Source: an uncultured Gammaproteobacteria bacterium | GTDB lineage: Bacteria; Pseudomonadota; Gammaproteobacteria; DRLM01 | Assembly: GCA_947259075.1 (NCBI GenBank) | Contig: CAMYKQ010000053.1 | Coordinates: 37,450-101,449 of the forward strand | Direction of reading: 5' to 3' | DNA: 64,000 nucleotides | In this document: in pieces, positions 16,168 through 29,334 of the stretch | How the letters are laid out: each line of letters begins with the position of its first letter | How positions within the stretch are numbered: the first letter of the stretch is position 1 | Program-made: the position numbers and the translations under genes | Notes under the pieces: model-generated | The model's database searches: none | What the model was told of the DNA's origin: nothing | What the model saw: only the letters and a program-made list of their open reading frames with translations

Positions 16168-17031
16168 TTAACCCGGCTTGGAGATGATGCCGAGGTTTTG
16201 CCAGATCGTCGTGGTCGGGCCGGCCTGGTTCATCGTGTAGAAATGCAGACCCGGCGCGCCGCCGTCCATGAGCGTGCGGCACAGCTCGGTGGTGACGTCC
16301 ATGCCGAAGGCGCGCAGGGATTTCAGATCATCGCCGTAGGCTTCGAGACGTTTGCGGATCCAGCGCGGGATTTCCGCGCCGCAGGCGTCGGAGAAGCGCG
16401 CCAGCTGGATGTGATTGGTGATGGGCATGATGCCCGGCACGATGGGCAATTCCACGCCCAGTTGCTCGCAGTCGTCGACGAAACGGAAATAGGCGTCGGC
16501 GTTGTAGAAGTATTGGGTGATGGCGGCATCGGCGCCGGCCTCCACTTTGCGTTTGAAGTTGAGCAGGTCTTTGCGCGCGTTGCTCGCTTGCGGATGAAAC
16601 TCCGGATAGGCCGCGACTTCGATGAAGAAATGATCGCCGGTCTCCTTGCGGATGAATTCGACCAATTCATTGGCGTAGCGGAACTCGCCCGCCTCGCGCA
16701 TGCCCGAGGGCATGTCGCCGCGCAGGGCGACCAAATGGCGGATGCCTTGGGCTTGGTAGTTTTGCAGGATGCCGCGAATGCTGTGCTTGGTTGATCCGAT
16801 GCAGGACAAGTGCGGCGCGACGTCGATGCCGGTCGCTAGTTTGATCTCGCGTACGGTGTCGAAGGTGCGTTCCTGTGTCGAGCCGCCGGCGCCGAAGGTC
16901 ACCGAGGCGAAGCAGGGTTTGAGCGGCGCGAGCTGGGTGTAGGTCTCACGCAGTTTCGCGGCGCTGTCTTCCGACTTTGGCGGAAAGAATTCGACGCTAT
17001 AGGCTTTGGGATAATTTTTTTGCGATTTCAT
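16168..17031 (-). CDS. metF: Methylenetetrahydrofolate reductase
   Basis: A flavoenzyme that reduces 5,10-methylene-THF to 5-methyl-THF for methionine synthesis. I chose the ATG at 17031 (287 residues, MKSQKNYPKAYSVEFFPPKS), since the extra 21 residues from 17094 are not family-like. Signatures: VEFFPPKSEDSAAKL, VTFGAGGSTQERTFDTV, HLSCIGSTKHSIRGIL, HLVALRGDMPSG and ITQYFYNADAYFRFVD. It is the third gene of metK-ahcY-metF, so the block regenerates methionine and SAM after methylation. Two hairpin repeats lie between it and ahcY. Confidence 0.95.
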   Translation of the reverse strand: MKSQKNYPKAYSVEFFPPKSEDSAAKLRETYTQLAPLKPCFASVTFGAGGSTQERTFDTVREIKLATGIDVAPHLSCIGSTKHSIRGILQNYQAQGIRHLVALRGDMPSGMREAGEFRYANELVEFIRKETGDHFFIEVAAYPEFHPQASNARKDLLNFKRKVEAGADAAITQYFYNADAYFRFVDDCEQLGVELPIVPGIMPITNHIQLARFSDACGAEIPRWIRKRLEAYGDDLKSLRAFGMDVTTELCRTLMDGGAPGLHFYTMNQAGPTTTIWQNLGIISKPG

Positions 17032-17092
17032 GGGGCGCCATTTCAGATGCAGGACGGGTTGGGCGCCATCAATATTACGCCTCTTGACCGGC

Positions 17093-17120
17093 ATCCCTCT
17101 CCCGCTTGCGGGAGAGGGAT
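17093..17120. repeat. 12-bp perfect hairpin between ahcY and metF
   Basis: ATCCCTCTCCCG-CTTG-CGGGAGAGGGAT. It has no T-run and resembles common CCCTCTCCC repeat units. It may stabilise or partly end the ahcY message. Confidence 0.6.
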
Positions 17121-17209
17121 GGGGCGAGGCTCTATATCGCGCCGTAACCCGCCAACTTGTCGCGTAGCGACTCCTTCAATTGTGCAAGGTGCGCCTTGCG
17201 GCGCGGTTT

Positions 17210-17241
17210 GGTGGGTTACGCGGCTGCGCCGCTAACCCACC
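17210..17241. repeat. GGTGGGTTA hairpin repeat downstream of ahcY
   Basis: GGTGGGTTA at 17210-17218 pairs with TAACCCACC at 17233-17241, with an inner GCGGC/GCCGC stem and a 3-base loop. It ends 6 bases from the ahcY stop. The GGTGGGTTA unit is a widespread intergenic repeat type. Confidence 0.65.
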
Positions 17242-17247
17242 CTACAT

Positions 17248-18660
<1,413 letters not shown>

Positions 18661-18701
18661 AGTGGATCTCCTAAATATCTTAAGAGCGCCGTTTTTACAG
18701 A

Positions 18702-18758
18702 ACCGCTTTCCTCGAGCCTGGCGGGGACTCCGCTGCAGCGCCCCTCGAGGAAAGCGGT
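18702..18758 (-). ncRNA. SAH riboswitch upstream of ahcY
   Basis: On the minus strand a 15-bp perfect outer stem (ACCGCTTTCCTCGAG with CTCGAGGAAAGCGGT) encloses GGGGCGCTGCAGCGGAG and CCCCGCCAGGCTCGAGG. The GAGG-GGCGCTGC and CCAGGCTCG blocks match the conserved core of the SAH riboswitch (Rfam RF01057, as remembered). It sits in the metK-ahcY gap, about 40 bases before the ahcY ATG, where such switches turn on ahcY. Confidence 0.85.
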
Positions 18759-18765
18759 GTGAAGA

Positions 18766-19926
18766 TTACAGGCCCGCGGCGGCGCGCAAGGCTTCGGCCT
18801 TGTCGGTGGCTTCCCACGGCACATTGATGTCCTCGCGGCCGAAGTGGCCGTAGGCGGCGGTCTGCTTGTAGATCGGCTGCAACAGATTGAGCATGGTGAC
18901 GATACCGCGCGGACGCAAATCGAACTGCTCGCGGATCAACTCGATGATGCGCGCCTCGCTGATCTTGCCGGTGCCGAAGGTGTCGACGCTGATGGAAGTA
19001 GGCTCGGCCACGCCGATGGCGTAGGAGACCTGAATCTCGCAGCGGTCGGCGATGCCGGCGGCGACGATGTTCTTGGCGACGTAACGGCCGGCGTAAGCGG
19101 CGGAGCGGTCGACCTTGGTCGGATCCTTGCCGGAGAAGGCGCCGCCGCCGTGACGGGCCATGCCGCCGTAGGTGTCGACGATGATCTTGCGGCCGGTGAG
19201 GCCGCAGTCGCCCACGGGGCCGCCGATGACGAAGCGCCCGGTGGGGTTGACGAAATACTTGGTGGTCTTCGTGAGCCATTCTTCGGGCAGCACCGGCTTG
19301 ATGATCTCTTCGATCACCGCCTCGGTGAGGGCCTTGTGGCTGACATCGGGGTTGTGCTGGGTGGAGAGCACCACCGCGTCCACCGCCACCGGCGTGGCGC
19401 CGTCGTAGCGGATGGTGACCTGGCTCTTGGCGTCGGGGCGCAGCCAGGGCATGACGCCGTTCTTGCGCAGCTCGGCTTGGCGGCGCACCAGGCGGTGGGC
19501 GTAGGTGATGGGGGCGGGCATCAGCACGTCGGTCTCGTTGGTGGCGTAACCGAACATCATGCCTTGGTCGCCGGCGCCTTGTTCGTGATTCTCGGATTCG
19601 TCCACGCCCATGGCGATGTCGGCGGACTGTTTGCCGATGGCGGTGAGCACGGCGCAGGATTCCCAGTCGAAACCCATCTCCGAGCTGTTATAGCCGATGT
19701 CCTTGATGGTTTGGCGCACGACGGCCTCGGAATCGACCCAGGCCTCGGTGGTGACTTCACCCGCGAGCATCACCATGCCGGTCTTGACCAGGGTTTCGCA
19801 GGCCACGCGGGCCTTCTTATCTTGGGCCAGGATGGCGTCCAGGATCGCGTCGGAGATCTGGTCGGCGACTTTGTCGGGGTGGCCTTCCGAGACCGATTCG
19901 GAAGTGAATAAATGCCAATTGCTCAT
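18766..19926 (-). CDS. metK: S-adenosylmethionine synthetase
   Basis: Makes SAM from methionine and ATP. It has 386 residues, the standard length. Signatures: [36 protein letters not shown] (methionine-adenosyltransferase signature 1), [20 protein letters not shown] and [20 protein letters not shown] (signature 2). It is the first gene of the metK-ahcY-metF block and divergent from tkt across about 600 bases. A GAGG Shine-Dalgarno sequence lies 11 bases before the ATG. Confidence 0.97.
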   Translation of the reverse strand: MSNWHLFTSESVSEGHPDKVADQISDAILDAILAQDKKARVACETLVKTGMVMLAGEVTTEAWVDSEAVVRQTIKDIGYNSSEMGFDWESCAVLTAIGKQSADIAMGVDESENHEQGAGDQGMMFGYATNETDVLMPAPITYAHRLVRRQAELRKNGVMPWLRPDAKSQVTIRYDGATPVAVDAVVLSTQHNPDVSHKALTEAVIEEIIKPVLPEEWLTKTTKYFVNPTGRFVIGGPVGDCGLTGRKIIVDTYGGMARHGGGAFSGKDPTKVDRSAAYAGRYVAKNIVAAGIADRCEIQVSYAIGVAEPTSISVDTFGTGKISEARIIELIREQFDLRPRGIVTMLNLLQPIYKQTAAYGHFGREDINVPWEATDKAEALRAAAGL

Positions 19927-20531
19927 GTGCGCGTGTCCTCGTGCCGGGGTGCTGGCCAGGCCAGCCAGGCCCTATAAATCATGAAGGTAATAACAGTGGG
20001 TTGTCTTAAAAACCGCATGCCCGCAGCATTGGGCACAGGTTCACCCCATCCAAACGGCACATATTAACCTGCCCTAGCCTGGGGTGCCAGTTCTCCAATG
20101 ATAGGGCGCTTAACGGCGGATCGGCCGAATGGATGAGCATATCCTAGGGAAATGGTAAGAGAACGGCCCCGCCCTTGCCCAAACGGGACGGGTGAGAGAG
20201 AATTACCGGTCCTTAGCGGGTGGCGGGTCTTTGGGTCGTCGCCATATGTTAGTGAATGTTGATAAAATGGCCGCCATGGGCGCTACGGGTCCGCCCGCCG
20301 AGCTGCCGGGTAAGATAGCCCTAAGCTGACGGGATGTGGACCGGCAGGATAAAAACGCGCCTCGCGGGGGTGGGTGGGTTTGAGCCTCTGAGGGTGGGGG
20401 TGCCGCTCTAATTTTTTCCCTTCGTACATCGAATTATTGCCGCTCCGTGATGCTGACCGATGCCGGTCACGGGCGATGAAACCAGTTTTTTTGGTACTAC
20501 TGACGTTTATTTTTTATTTTAGGAGAGACGC
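19927..20531. other. Divergent control region between metK and tkt
   Basis: About 605 bases with no gene I can support. It must hold promoters for both operons. Near 20250 the sequence TTAGTGAATGTTGATAA has a TTA...TAA layout like LysR-type sites (CbbR is the usual regulator of such carbon operons), but this is weak. An AGGAG ribosome site lies just before tkt, within an AT-rich stretch (20490-20525). G-rich tracts fill 20360-20405. Confidence 0.4.
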
Positions 20532-22529
20532 ATGCCTTCGCGCAGAGAACTAGCCAATGCCATTCGTGCCCTGAGCATGGACGCCGTTCAAAAGGCCAAC
20601 TCCGGTCATCCCGGAGCGCCCATGGGAATGGCGGACATCGCCGAGGTGTTGTGGAATGACTTCATGCACCACAACCCCAGCAATCCCAAGTGGCCCAATC
20701 GCGACCGCTTCGTGCTGTCGAATGGTCACGGTTCGATGTTGATCTATTCCCTGCTGCACCTCACCGGCTATGACCTCGGCATCGAGGATCTCAAACAGTT
20801 CCGTCAACTGCATTCCCGCACCCCGGGCCATCCTGAATACGGCTACACCCCCGGCGTCGAGACCACCACCGGCCCGCTGGGCCAGGGCATCACCAATGCC
20901 GTGGGCATGGCCATCGCCGAGAAGATGCTGGCCGGCCAGTTCAATCGTGACGGCCACAAGATCGTCGATCACTACACCTATGTCTTCATGGGTGACGGCT
21001 GCATGATGGAAGGCATCTCCCACGAGGCCTGCTCGCTGGCGGGCACGCTGGGTTTGGGCAAGCTCATCGCCTTCTGGGACGACAACGGCATCTCCATCGA
21101 CGGTCACGTCGAGGGCTGGTTTACCGATGATACCCCCAAGCGTTTCGAGGCCTATGGCTGGCATGTGGTGCGCGACGTCGACGGTCATGACGCCGAGGCG
21201 GTGAAGAAGGCCCTGATGGAAGCCCGGTCCGTAAATGACAAACCCACCATGATCTGCACCAAGACCGTGATCGGTTGGGGCGCGCCGAATTTGTGCGGCA
21301 GCCACGATTGCCACGGCGCGGCCTTGGGTTTGGATGAAGTCGCCGCCACCCGCGAAAACCTGGGCTGGAAACACGCGCCTTTCGAAGTGCCCGACGATAT
21401 CTACGCCGGCTGGAACGCGCGCGACAAAGGCGCCAAGGCCGAGGCGGCTTGGGCGGAGAAATTCGCGAAATATAAAGCGGCTTTCCCCGATCTCGCCGCC
21501 GAGTTCGACCGCCGCGTCGTCAAGGGTGAGTTGCCGGGCAATTGGGCCGCGAAAGCCAAAGAATTCGTCGCCGCGTGCAACACCAAGGCCGAGAAGATCG
21601 CCACCCGCAAGGCCTCGCAGAACGCGATCAGCGCCTTCGCGCCCTTGCTGCCGGAAATCGTCGGCGGTTCGGCCGACCTCGCCAGCTCCAATCTGACCTT
21701 GTGGAAAGAGGCCAAAGGCATCAGCAATACCGTGTCCGATGGCAATTACATCTATTACGGCGTGCGCGAATTCGCCATGTCCGCCATCATGAACGGCATC
21801 AGCCTGCACGGCGGTTTCATCCCCTACGGCGCCACCTTCCTCACCTTCTCCGACTACGCCCGCAACGCGGTGCGCATGGCGGCGCTGATGAAGATCCGCA
21901 GCATCTTCGTCTACACCCACGACTCCATCGGTCTCGGCGAAGACGGCCCGACGCATCAACCCATCGAGCACGTCACCTCCTTGCGTATCATCCCTAATAT
22001 GCAAGTCTGGCGTCCGTGCGACACCGTGGAATCAGCCGTAGCTTGGCAAGCGGCCGTCGAGCGCAATGACGGTCCCAGCAGCTTGATCTTCTCGCGTCAG
22101 GCCTTGGCCCATATGCCGCGCAATGAGCAGCAGATCGCCGATATCCGCCGCGGCGGTTACACCTTGCTGGACTGCCAGGGCGCGCCGCAGGCCATCATCA
22201 TGTCCACCGGCTCCGAAGTGGAGATCGCCGTGGCCGCGGCCAAGACCCTTAGCGATAACGGCGTGCGCGTGCGCGTGGTGTCCATGCCCTGCACCAATGT
22301 CTTCGATAAGCAAGATGCCGCCTACAAAGAGGCCGTGTTGCCCAAGGCCGTCAAGGCGCGGGTGGCCATCGAGGCGGGCGTCAGCGAATTCTGGGCGCGT
22401 TTCGTGGGCGATCAAGGCAAGGTCATTGGCATCGACCGCTTCGGCGAGTCCGCGCCTATCGCCGCCTTGTACAAGGAGTTCGGCTTCACCGCGGAGAACG
22501 TGGTCAAGGCGGTCCAGGAGCAGCTTTAA
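20532..22529 (+). CDS. tkt: Transketolase
   Basis: A thiamine-diphosphate enzyme moving two-carbon units between sugar phosphates in the pentose phosphate and Calvin cycles. It has 665 residues, typical. Signatures: [40 protein letters not shown], the TPP/Mg site [19 protein letters not shown]16-DDNGISIDG, and [19 protein letters not shown] in the pyrimidine domain. It is the first gene of tkt-gap-pgk-pyk-fba, an order known from chemolithoautotrophic and methylotrophic proteobacteria. Confidence 0.97.
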   Translation: MPSRRELANAIRALSMDAVQKANSGHPGAPMGMADIAEVLWNDFMHHNPSNPKWPNRDRFVLSNGHGSMLIYSLLHLTGYDLGIEDLKQFRQLHSRTPGHPEYGYTPGVETTTGPLGQGITNAVGMAIAEKMLAGQFNRDGHKIVDHYTYVFMGDGCMMEGISHEACSLAGTLGLGKLIAFWDDNGISIDGHVEGWFTDDTPKRFEAYGWHVVRDVDGHDAEAVKKALMEARSVNDKPTMICTKTVIGWGAPNLCGSHDCHGAALGLDEVAATRENLGWKHAPFEVPDDIYAGWNARDKGAKAEAAWAEKFAKYKAAFPDLAAEFDRRVVKGELPGNWAAKAKEFVAACNTKAEKIATRKASQNAISAFAPLLPEIVGGSADLASSNLTLWKEAKGISNTVSDGNYIYYGVREFAMSAIMNGISLHGGFIPYGATFLTFSDYARNAVRMAALMKIRSIFVYTHDSIGLGEDGPTHQPIEHVTSLRIIPNMQVWRPCDTVESAVAWQAAVERNDGPSSLIFSRQALAHMPRNEQQIADIRRGGYTLLDCQGAPQAIIMSTGSEVEIAVAAAKTLSDNGVRVRVVSMPCTNVFDKQDAAYKEAVLPKAVKARVAIEAGVSEFWARFVGDQGKVIGIDRFGESAPIAALYKEFGFTAENVVKAVQEQL

Positions 22530-22539
22530 GAATTTTAAT

Positions 22540-22610
22540 AACCACGAAGAACACGGAGGCGCGGAGACAAAAATGGGTTCTTCTCCGCGCCCTCGGTGAA
22601 CTCCGTGGTT
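22540..22610. repeat. Large imperfect hairpin repeat between tkt and gap
   Basis: AACCACG... at 22540 pairs with ...CGTGGTT ending at 22610, and the inner arms CGCGGAGA and TCTCCGCG also pair. This resembles the common ACCACGGAGG-type intergenic repeat. It sits in the middle of an operon and may affect mRNA processing between tkt and gap. Confidence 0.6.
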
Positions 22611-22612
22611 GA

Positions 22613-23647
<1,035 letters not shown>

Positions 23648-23660
23648 AGAGGACAAGGGT

Positions 23661-23694
23661 GCGGGTTAGGCCGTGTTTTCGCGGCCTAACCCGC
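23661..23694. repeat. 12-bp perfect hairpin after gap
   Basis: GCGGGTTAGGCC-10 base loop-GGCCTAACCCGC, 13 bases after the gap stop and with no T-run. It may protect the 3' end of a processed gap message. Confidence 0.6.
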
Positions 23695-23871
23695 CCAAGC
23701 CCGGCGCAGGCAAACGCACGCCGAATATGAAAGTCGATAAGATGCACTGTAGCGCGATGGAGTGCGCGATGCTGAGCCATCGTTCAATCCACCCCGCATT
23801 TTGCCGAGAGTTATGCGGCAAGGCCCCGAGCCAGCCTTGCCAGATAATTCTTAACTTGTGAGGAGTAAGCC

Positions 23872-25050
23872 ATGCCCGTAATCAAGATGACCAGTCTCGA
23901 TCTGGCCGGTAAGCGTGTATTGATGCGCGAAGATCTCAATGTGCCGTTGAAGAATGGTCAAGTGGCCGATGACACCCGTATCCGCGCTTCGCTGCCCACC
24001 ATACAGCGCGCCGTGAAGGCGGGCGCCAAGGTGATGGTGATGTCGCACCTGGGCCGTCCCGAGGAGGGCGTGTTCAGCGAGGAAAATTCCGTGAGGCCCG
24101 TGGCCGAACACATGGCCGGTCTGCTGGGGCAGCCGGTGCGGGTGGTGAAGGATTATTTGAACGGCGTGGACGTCGCCGCCGGTGAGGTGGTGATGTTCGA
24201 GAACGTGCGCTTCAACAAGGGCGAGAAGAAAAACGCCGACGCGCTGGCCAAGCAATACGCCGCGCTCTGCGACGTATTCGTGATGGACGCCTTCGGCACC
24301 GCGCATCGCGCCGAGGCTTCCACGCATGGCGTCGCCAAATTCGCGCCGGTGGCTTGCGCCGGTCCGCTGCTGGCGGGGGAATTGGATGCGCTGGCGAATG
24401 CGCTGGAGAATCCCAAGCGGCCGATGGTCGCCATCGTCGGCGGTTCGAAGGTCTCGACCAAGCTCACCGTGCTGGAATCGCTGTCCAAGGTCGTCGATCA
24501 ATTGATCGTCGGCGGCGGTATCGCCAACACCTTCATCGCCGCGGCCGGCAACAAGGTCGGCAAATCGCTGTGCGAGAATGATCTTATTCCGCAGGCGCGG
24601 AAACTCACCGAGCAGGCGCGTGCCCGCGGCGGCGATATCCCCGTGCCGGTGGACGTGGTCTGCGGCAAGGAGTTTTCCGAGAGCGCGCGCGCTGAGTTGA
24701 AGCATGTGAGCGAAGTGGCCGACGATGACATGATCTTCGACGTCGGTCCCGAGACCTCCAAGCAATTCGCGCAAATTTTGAAGAACGCCGGTACCATCGT
24801 CTGGAACGGTCCGGTCGGCGTTTTCGAGTTCGATCAATTCGGTGAAGGCACCAAGGCCCTGGCCCAGGCCATCGCCGAGAGTCCGGCGTTCTCCATCGCC
24901 GGCGGCGGCGATACCTTGGCCGCGGTGGCTAAATACGGTATCGCCGACAAGGTGTCTTATATTTCAACGGGTGGCGGCGCCTTCCTGGAGTTTTTGGAAG
25001 GCAAGGAGCTGCCCGCGGTGGCGATCTTGAAAGAGCGCGCCAAGGGCTAA
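23872..25050 (+). CDS. pgk: Phosphoglycerate kinase
   Basis: Transfers phosphate between 1,3-bisphosphoglycerate and ADP, or the reverse in carbon fixation. It has 392 residues, typical. Signatures: [48 protein letters not shown], the hinge region [18 protein letters not shown], and the nucleotide site [15 protein letters not shown]. An AGGAG ribosome site precedes the ATG. It is the third gene of the carbon operon. Confidence 0.97.
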   Translation: MPVIKMTSLDLAGKRVLMREDLNVPLKNGQVADDTRIRASLPTIQRAVKAGAKVMVMSHLGRPEEGVFSEENSVRPVAEHMAGLLGQPVRVVKDYLNGVDVAAGEVVMFENVRFNKGEKKNADALAKQYAALCDVFVMDAFGTAHRAEASTHGVAKFAPVACAGPLLAGELDALANALENPKRPMVAIVGGSKVSTKLTVLESLSKVVDQLIVGGGIANTFIAAAGNKVGKSLCENDLIPQARKLTEQARARGGDIPVPVDVVCGKEFSESARAELKHVSEVADDDMIFDVGPETSKQFAQILKNAGTIVWNGPVGVFEFDQFGEGTKALAQAIAESPAFSIAGGGDTLAAVAKYGIADKVSYISTGGGAFLEFLEGKELPAVAILKERAKG

Positions 25051-25149
25051 ATCAAAAATATACGCGTATATTAATCAGGAGGCAGATCACTGCCGGTCAA
25101 TGCGGCGTTCCCATCGAGGGCGTTGCCCATAACAGGCAGTGACACATTT

Positions 25150-26595
25150 ATGTTAAGAAGAACCAAAATTCTGGCCACTCTCGGCCCCGCCACCGATGAC
25201 CTCAAGGTCTTGGACGGTATCATTCAAGCCGGGGTTGATGTGGTGCGCATCAATTTCTCCCATGGCGATCCGGCCGACCATCAGCGGCGGGTGGAAGCGG
25301 TGCGTAATCGCGCCCGCGCCCACGGCCGCCAAGTGGGCGTGCTCGCGGATTTGCAGGGACCGAAAATCCGCATCGATCGTTTTAAAGATAAATCGATCAC
25401 CTTAGTGGAAGGCGAGCGCTTCACCCTGGATGCCAATTGGCCCGCCACCGAGGGTAATCAAGAACGCGTCGGACTGACCTACAAGGAGCTGCCCAACGAC
25501 GTCAACCGCGGCGATACGCTCTTGCTCGACGACGGCCGTATCGTCTTGTGGGTGGAAAAGGTCGACGGCGCTGAGATCATTTGCAAAGTGGTGGTGGCCG
25601 GTAAGCTCTCCAACAACAAAGGCATCAATCGCCAGGGCGGCGGCTTGTCCGCGGCCGCTTTGACTGAAAAAGATATCGCCGACATTAAAACCGCGGCGGA
25701 GCTGCAGGCCGATTATCTCGCCGTGTCCTTCCCGCGTTGCGCCGACGATATTCACTTGGCCCGGCGCTTGTTGCGCGAGGCTGGCGGTCAGGGTGACATC
25801 GTCGCCAAGATCGAGCGCGCCGAGGCCGTGACGGCCATCGAGGAAATCATCGCCGCCACCGACGCAGTGATGATCGCCCGCGGCGACCTGGGCGTGGAGA
25901 TCGGCGACGCCGAGCTGCCGGCGGTGCAAAAAGACATCATCCGTTTGGCGCGCTCCATGAACCGGGTCTCGATCACCGCGACGCAGATGATGGAGTCGAT
26001 GATTGAAAACCCCATCCCCACCCGGGCCGAGGTCTTCGATGTGGCCAATGCCGTGCTCGACGGCACCGACGCGGTGATGCTCTCGGCGGAGACCGCGGCG
26101 GGAAAATACCCGGTGAAGGCGGTGAGCGCCATGGACCGCATCTGCCGCGAGGCGGAGAAGCAGCCCTTGGCGAAGACCTCCGATCACCGTTTGAATACCC
26201 GCTTCGGCCGCACCGACGAGGCCATCGCCATGGCGGCGATGTATACCGCGAATCACTTGGGCGTGCGCGCCATCGCCGCCTTGACCGAATCCGGCTCCAC
26301 GCCTTTGTGGATGTCGCGCATCAGTTCCGGTATTCCCATCTACGCCTTGACGCCCCATGTGGCGACGCGTAGAAAAGTGACACTCTATCGCGGCGTTTAT
26401 CCCGTGAGTTTCAAAGTGGAAAGCACCAATCACGCCGTGGTCAACAAAGAGGCGGTGGATGAGCTGGTGCGGCGTGGCGCGGTGCGTGACGGGGATTTGG
26501 TCATCATCGCCAAGGGCGATCTGATGGGGGTGCATGGTGGCACCAATGCCATGAAGATCGTGCGGGTCGGTGATATGCTCGCGGGCTCGGATTGA
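25150..26595 (+). CDS. pyk: Pyruvate kinase
   Basis: Converts phosphoenolpyruvate and ADP to pyruvate and ATP. I chose the ATG at 25150 (481 residues, [20 protein letters not shown]) because the only extension uses a TTG at 25123. Signatures: [90 protein letters not shown] and [17 protein letters not shown]. The order and length fit bacterial type II enzymes. Its place between pgk and fba means the operon serves both glycolytic and Calvin directions. Confidence 0.96.
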   Translation: MLRRTKILATLGPATDDLKVLDGIIQAGVDVVRINFSHGDPADHQRRVEAVRNRARAHGRQVGVLADLQGPKIRIDRFKDKSITLVEGERFTLDANWPATEGNQERVGLTYKELPNDVNRGDTLLLDDGRIVLWVEKVDGAEIICKVVVAGKLSNNKGINRQGGGLSAAALTEKDIADIKTAAELQADYLAVSFPRCADDIHLARRLLREAGGQGDIVAKIERAEAVTAIEEIIAATDAVMIARGDLGVEIGDAELPAVQKDIIRLARSMNRVSITATQMMESMIENPIPTRAEVFDVANAVLDGTDAVMLSAETAAGKYPVKAVSAMDRICREAEKQPLAKTSDHRLNTRFGRTDEAIAMAAMYTANHLGVRAIAALTESGSTPLWMSRISSGIPIYALTPHVATRRKVTLYRGVYPVSFKVESTNHAVVNKEAVDELVRRGAVRDGDLVIIAKGDLMGVHGGTNAMKIVRVGDMLAGSD

Positions 26596-26679
26596 TTCCG
26601 CCCCGCACGGAAAGCGTTCTTTAGATTTTGCATGAAACGTTAATATTCGGTAACCAACAGACACATTGAGGAGAATACT

Positions 26680-27744
26680 ATGGCCCTGATATCTTTGCGC
26701 CAGCTCTTGGACCACGCGGCGGAACACAGTTATGGCGTCCCCGCGTTCAACGTCAACAACCTGGAGCAGATGCGCGCCATCATGGAGGCCGCGGCCGAAA
26801 CCGACAGCCCGGTGATCGTGCAGGCCTCCGCCGGCGCGCGTAAATACGCCGGCGCGCCCTTTCTGCGCCACCTGATTTTGGCTGCCGTTGAAGAATGGCC
26901 GGAAATTCCGGTGGTGATGCACCAGGACCACGGCGTCAGCCCGGCGGTGTGCCAGCGCTCCATCCAATTGGGCTTCACCTCGGTGATGATGGACGGCTCG
27001 CTGAAAGAAGACGGCAAGACCCCGGCTTCTTATGACTACAACGTCGAAGTGACCCGCAAGACCGTGGAAATGTCCCACTCTTGCGGCGTGTCGGTGGAAG
27101 GTGAGCTGGGTTGCTTGGGTTCACTGGAAACCGGCATGGCCGGTGAGGAAGACGGCATTGGCGCCGAAGGCACCTTGGATCACAGCCAATTGCTCACCGA
27201 CCCCGAAGAGGCCGCCGACTTCGTGAAGAAGACCAAGGTCGACGCCCTGGCCATCGCCATCGGCACCAGCCACGGCGCGTATAAGTTCTCCCGTCCGCCC
27301 ACCGGCGATATTCTCGCCATCGGCCGCATCAAGGAGATTCACGCCCGCATCCCCAACACCCACTTGGTGATGCACGGTTCGTCTTCCGTGCCGCAGGAAT
27401 GGCTGAAGATCATCAACAGCTACGGCGGCGACATGGGCGAAACCTACGGCGTGCCCGTCGAGGAAATCGTCGAAGGCATCAAGCACGGCGTGCGCAAGGT
27501 CAACATCGACACCGATCTGCGCATGGCCTCCACCGGCGCGATGCGCAAGGCTATGGCCGACAACCCCAAGGAATTCGATCCGCGCAAATTTTTCTCCGCC
27601 ACCATCAAGGCGATGAAGGACATCGTCAAGGCGCGTTACGAGGCCTTCGGCACCGCCGGCAACGCCTCCAAGATCAAACCCCTCAATCTTGAGGCGATGG
27701 TCAAGCGTTACGATAAAGGCGAGCTGGACCCCAAGGTCAACTAA
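26680..27744 (+). CDS. fba: Fructose-bisphosphate aldolase, class II (Calvin-cycle subtype)
   Basis: A zinc enzyme joining dihydroxyacetone phosphate and glyceraldehyde-3-phosphate. It has 354 residues, as in CbbA-type aldolases. Signatures: [20 protein letters not shown], the catalytic/zinc region [59 protein letters not shown] (zinc His) and [18 protein letters not shown] ribosome site precedes the ATG. It is the last gene of the operon and is followed by a strong terminator. Confidence 0.96.
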   Translation: MALISLRQLLDHAAEHSYGVPAFNVNNLEQMRAIMEAAAETDSPVIVQASAGARKYAGAPFLRHLILAAVEEWPEIPVVMHQDHGVSPAVCQRSIQLGFTSVMMDGSLKEDGKTPASYDYNVEVTRKTVEMSHSCGVSVEGELGCLGSLETGMAGEEDGIGAEGTLDHSQLLTDPEEAADFVKKTKVDALAIAIGTSHGAYKFSRPPTGDILAIGRIKEIHARIPNTHLVMHGSSSVPQEWLKIINSYGGDMGETYGVPVEEIVEGIKHGVRKVNIDTDLRMASTGAMRKAMADNPKEFDPRKFFSATIKAMKDIVKARYEAFGTAGNASKIKPLNLEAMVKRYDKGELDPKVN

Positions 27745-27774
27745 GTTAAAGCCATTCGTTTTAGACGACGATAT

Positions 27775-27805
27775 AAAAAGCGGGCCTTGCGCCCGCTTTT
27801 TTTTT
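27775..27805 (+). terminator. Rho-independent terminator of the carbon operon
   Basis: AAAAAGCGGGC-CTTGC-GCCCGCTTTTTTTTT. It ends the tkt-gap-pgk-pyk-fba transcript. Confidence 0.92.
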
Positions 27806-27941
27806 GCTAAGTGCAGCGTGACGTCGTGGCGCGCCGGGGCCGGGCTTAATCTGATGCGGAAGACCGCATGACGCTCACTGGGTTGTGAGGTCATGCTGCG
27901 AATGGCATGCGTGGCAGGCGCTAGTTAAGAAAGGGGCGGCT

Positions 27942-29318
27942 ATGAAAATGCCGGATATCGATAGCTTGCTCAACTTGGCGAAGGACGTGCCGGATCACTA
28001 TGCCTTGCATTTGGCCGAGGTCAACAAGGAGACCGATGTCCTCGCCACCGAGGATATTTACAACAATAACGGCGTGCTGCTGACCCGCAAAGGCGCATGC
28101 ATCGATCACGCTACCGCCATGCGCCTGGTGCAGCACAAACTCTTCAAGCCCCTGGAGCAACAAGTCCAGCTCAGCGACAGCCTGGATAAAAACGCCCTCT
28201 ACCAAGCCACCTTGGCGATGTTGCAGCGTTATCCCGATTTGGCGCAGATCCATGCGGCATTGAATTTTGATCCATCCTGCCGCGAGGTCTGGGCGAAGAC
28301 GGATATCTTTCCGCTCATGATCCAAAAGCTCTCGGTGCTCAAACGCCGCTTGCCCCAACAGTTTGAAAACGCCTTGTTCTGCGGCTGGCTCTCGCTGCTG
28401 ACCGTGCGCGAGATGGGCATGGATCTGTCCAGCGCATCTTCGGCGCTGCTCGCGGGTTTGATCCATGATGTCGGTTTTCTGCATATCCTGCCCGATCTTC
28501 TGAACAAAAAGGGCGCGCTCAGCCCCGAGGAATGGCGGGCGGTTCAGTCCCATGTGGTGATAGGGCGGGTCTTCGTGGAGTCTATTTCTGGGGTGAATCC
28601 CGATATCGCGCGCGCGGTGCTCGAGCATCATGAACGCTGTGATGGCACCGGCTATCCTCTCGGCCGCGGCGACGAGCGGCTGGCGGTCTTGGGTAAGGTG
28701 CTGGGCATGGCCGACAGCGTCTATGCCATCCGCGTCAATCAATTTCAAAAAAGCGGGCGTACATTGCGAGATTTGATGCCCTATCTGCAAATGAATGATG
28801 TCACCTATTCCTTGCCGGTCTATCGCGCAATGATGACTATCCTGAAAAAATCGTCATTACAACCGGTCTTGATCAACAGTTACGGCACAGTGGCGGCGAT
28901 GGCGCAGTTTCTGCGGAGGCGCGCGGCGATCCTGCTTACAATCCGTGGACTCTTGATGCAGTTGCACGCGCTCTTGACGGAGCGCACTTCGCCGCAAACG
29001 CTATCGGCGTCTTGCGCCACGCTCTTTGCGGTATTGAACAACGTCTTGAGCAAAACCACCCAGGCGGGTTTGGAAGGCGAGGATATTCTGCAATGGCTGG
29101 ATGCTTGCGCCCAGGATAATGACGCCAGCGCCCTGCGGGAACTCAATGAACTGGAGCTGATGGAAAACGAATTGATCTGGCACGTCGGTAATGTGCAGCG
29201 TACCGCCGGGGTATACCTCACCCACGAATGCCCCGAAGAGAACATACTTTGCCAGCCCCTGCATCAACTCCTGGGCAAGATCAGCGCCGCCTTGGCGGAA
29301 GAGCGTTGTCTGAAGTGA
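27942..29318 (+). CDS. HD-GYP domain protein, likely c-di-GMP phosphodiesterase
   Basis: A cytoplasmic signalling protein of 458 residues from the ATG at 27942 (AAGGGG-type ribosome site); an in-frame GTG at 27885 would add 19 unconvincing residues. The HD-GYP core is complete: AGLIHDVGFLHILPDLLNKK with H175-D176, then LEHHERCDGTGYPLG with H229-H230 and DGTGYP at 234-239, so hydrolysis of cyclic di-GMP is likely. The N-terminal 120 residues and the C-terminal 150 residues match nothing I know and may sense or bind partners. It lies next to nucleotide-sugar genes, so control of exopolysaccharide or lifestyle switching is plausible but inferred. Confidence 0.88.
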   Translation: MKMPDIDSLLNLAKDVPDHYALHLAEVNKETDVLATEDIYNNNGVLLTRKGACIDHATAMRLVQHKLFKPLEQQVQLSDSLDKNALYQATLAMLQRYPDLAQIHAALNFDPSCREVWAKTDIFPLMIQKLSVLKRRLPQQFENALFCGWLSLLTVREMGMDLSSASSALLAGLIHDVGFLHILPDLLNKKGALSPEEWRAVQSHVVIGRVFVESISGVNPDIARAVLEHHERCDGTGYPLGRGDERLAVLGKVLGMADSVYAIRVNQFQKSGRTLRDLMPYLQMNDVTYSLPVYRAMMTILKKSSLQPVLINSYGTVAAMAQFLRRRAAILLTIRGLLMQLHALLTERTSPQTLSASCATLFAVLNNVLSKTTQAGLEGEDILQWLDACAQDNDASALRELNELELMENELIWHVGNVQRTAGVYLTHECPEENILCQPLHQLLGKISAALAEERCLK

Positions 29319-29334
29319 GCGGGACGAATGCCGT

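Noticed and set aside
20550..22004. Very long open frames antisense to tkt, and similar ones over gap, pyk, fba, prsT and others
   Set aside because: They are by-products of GC-rich codon use in clearly real genes on the other strand, rich in Gly/His/Arg/Asp without any domain pattern.
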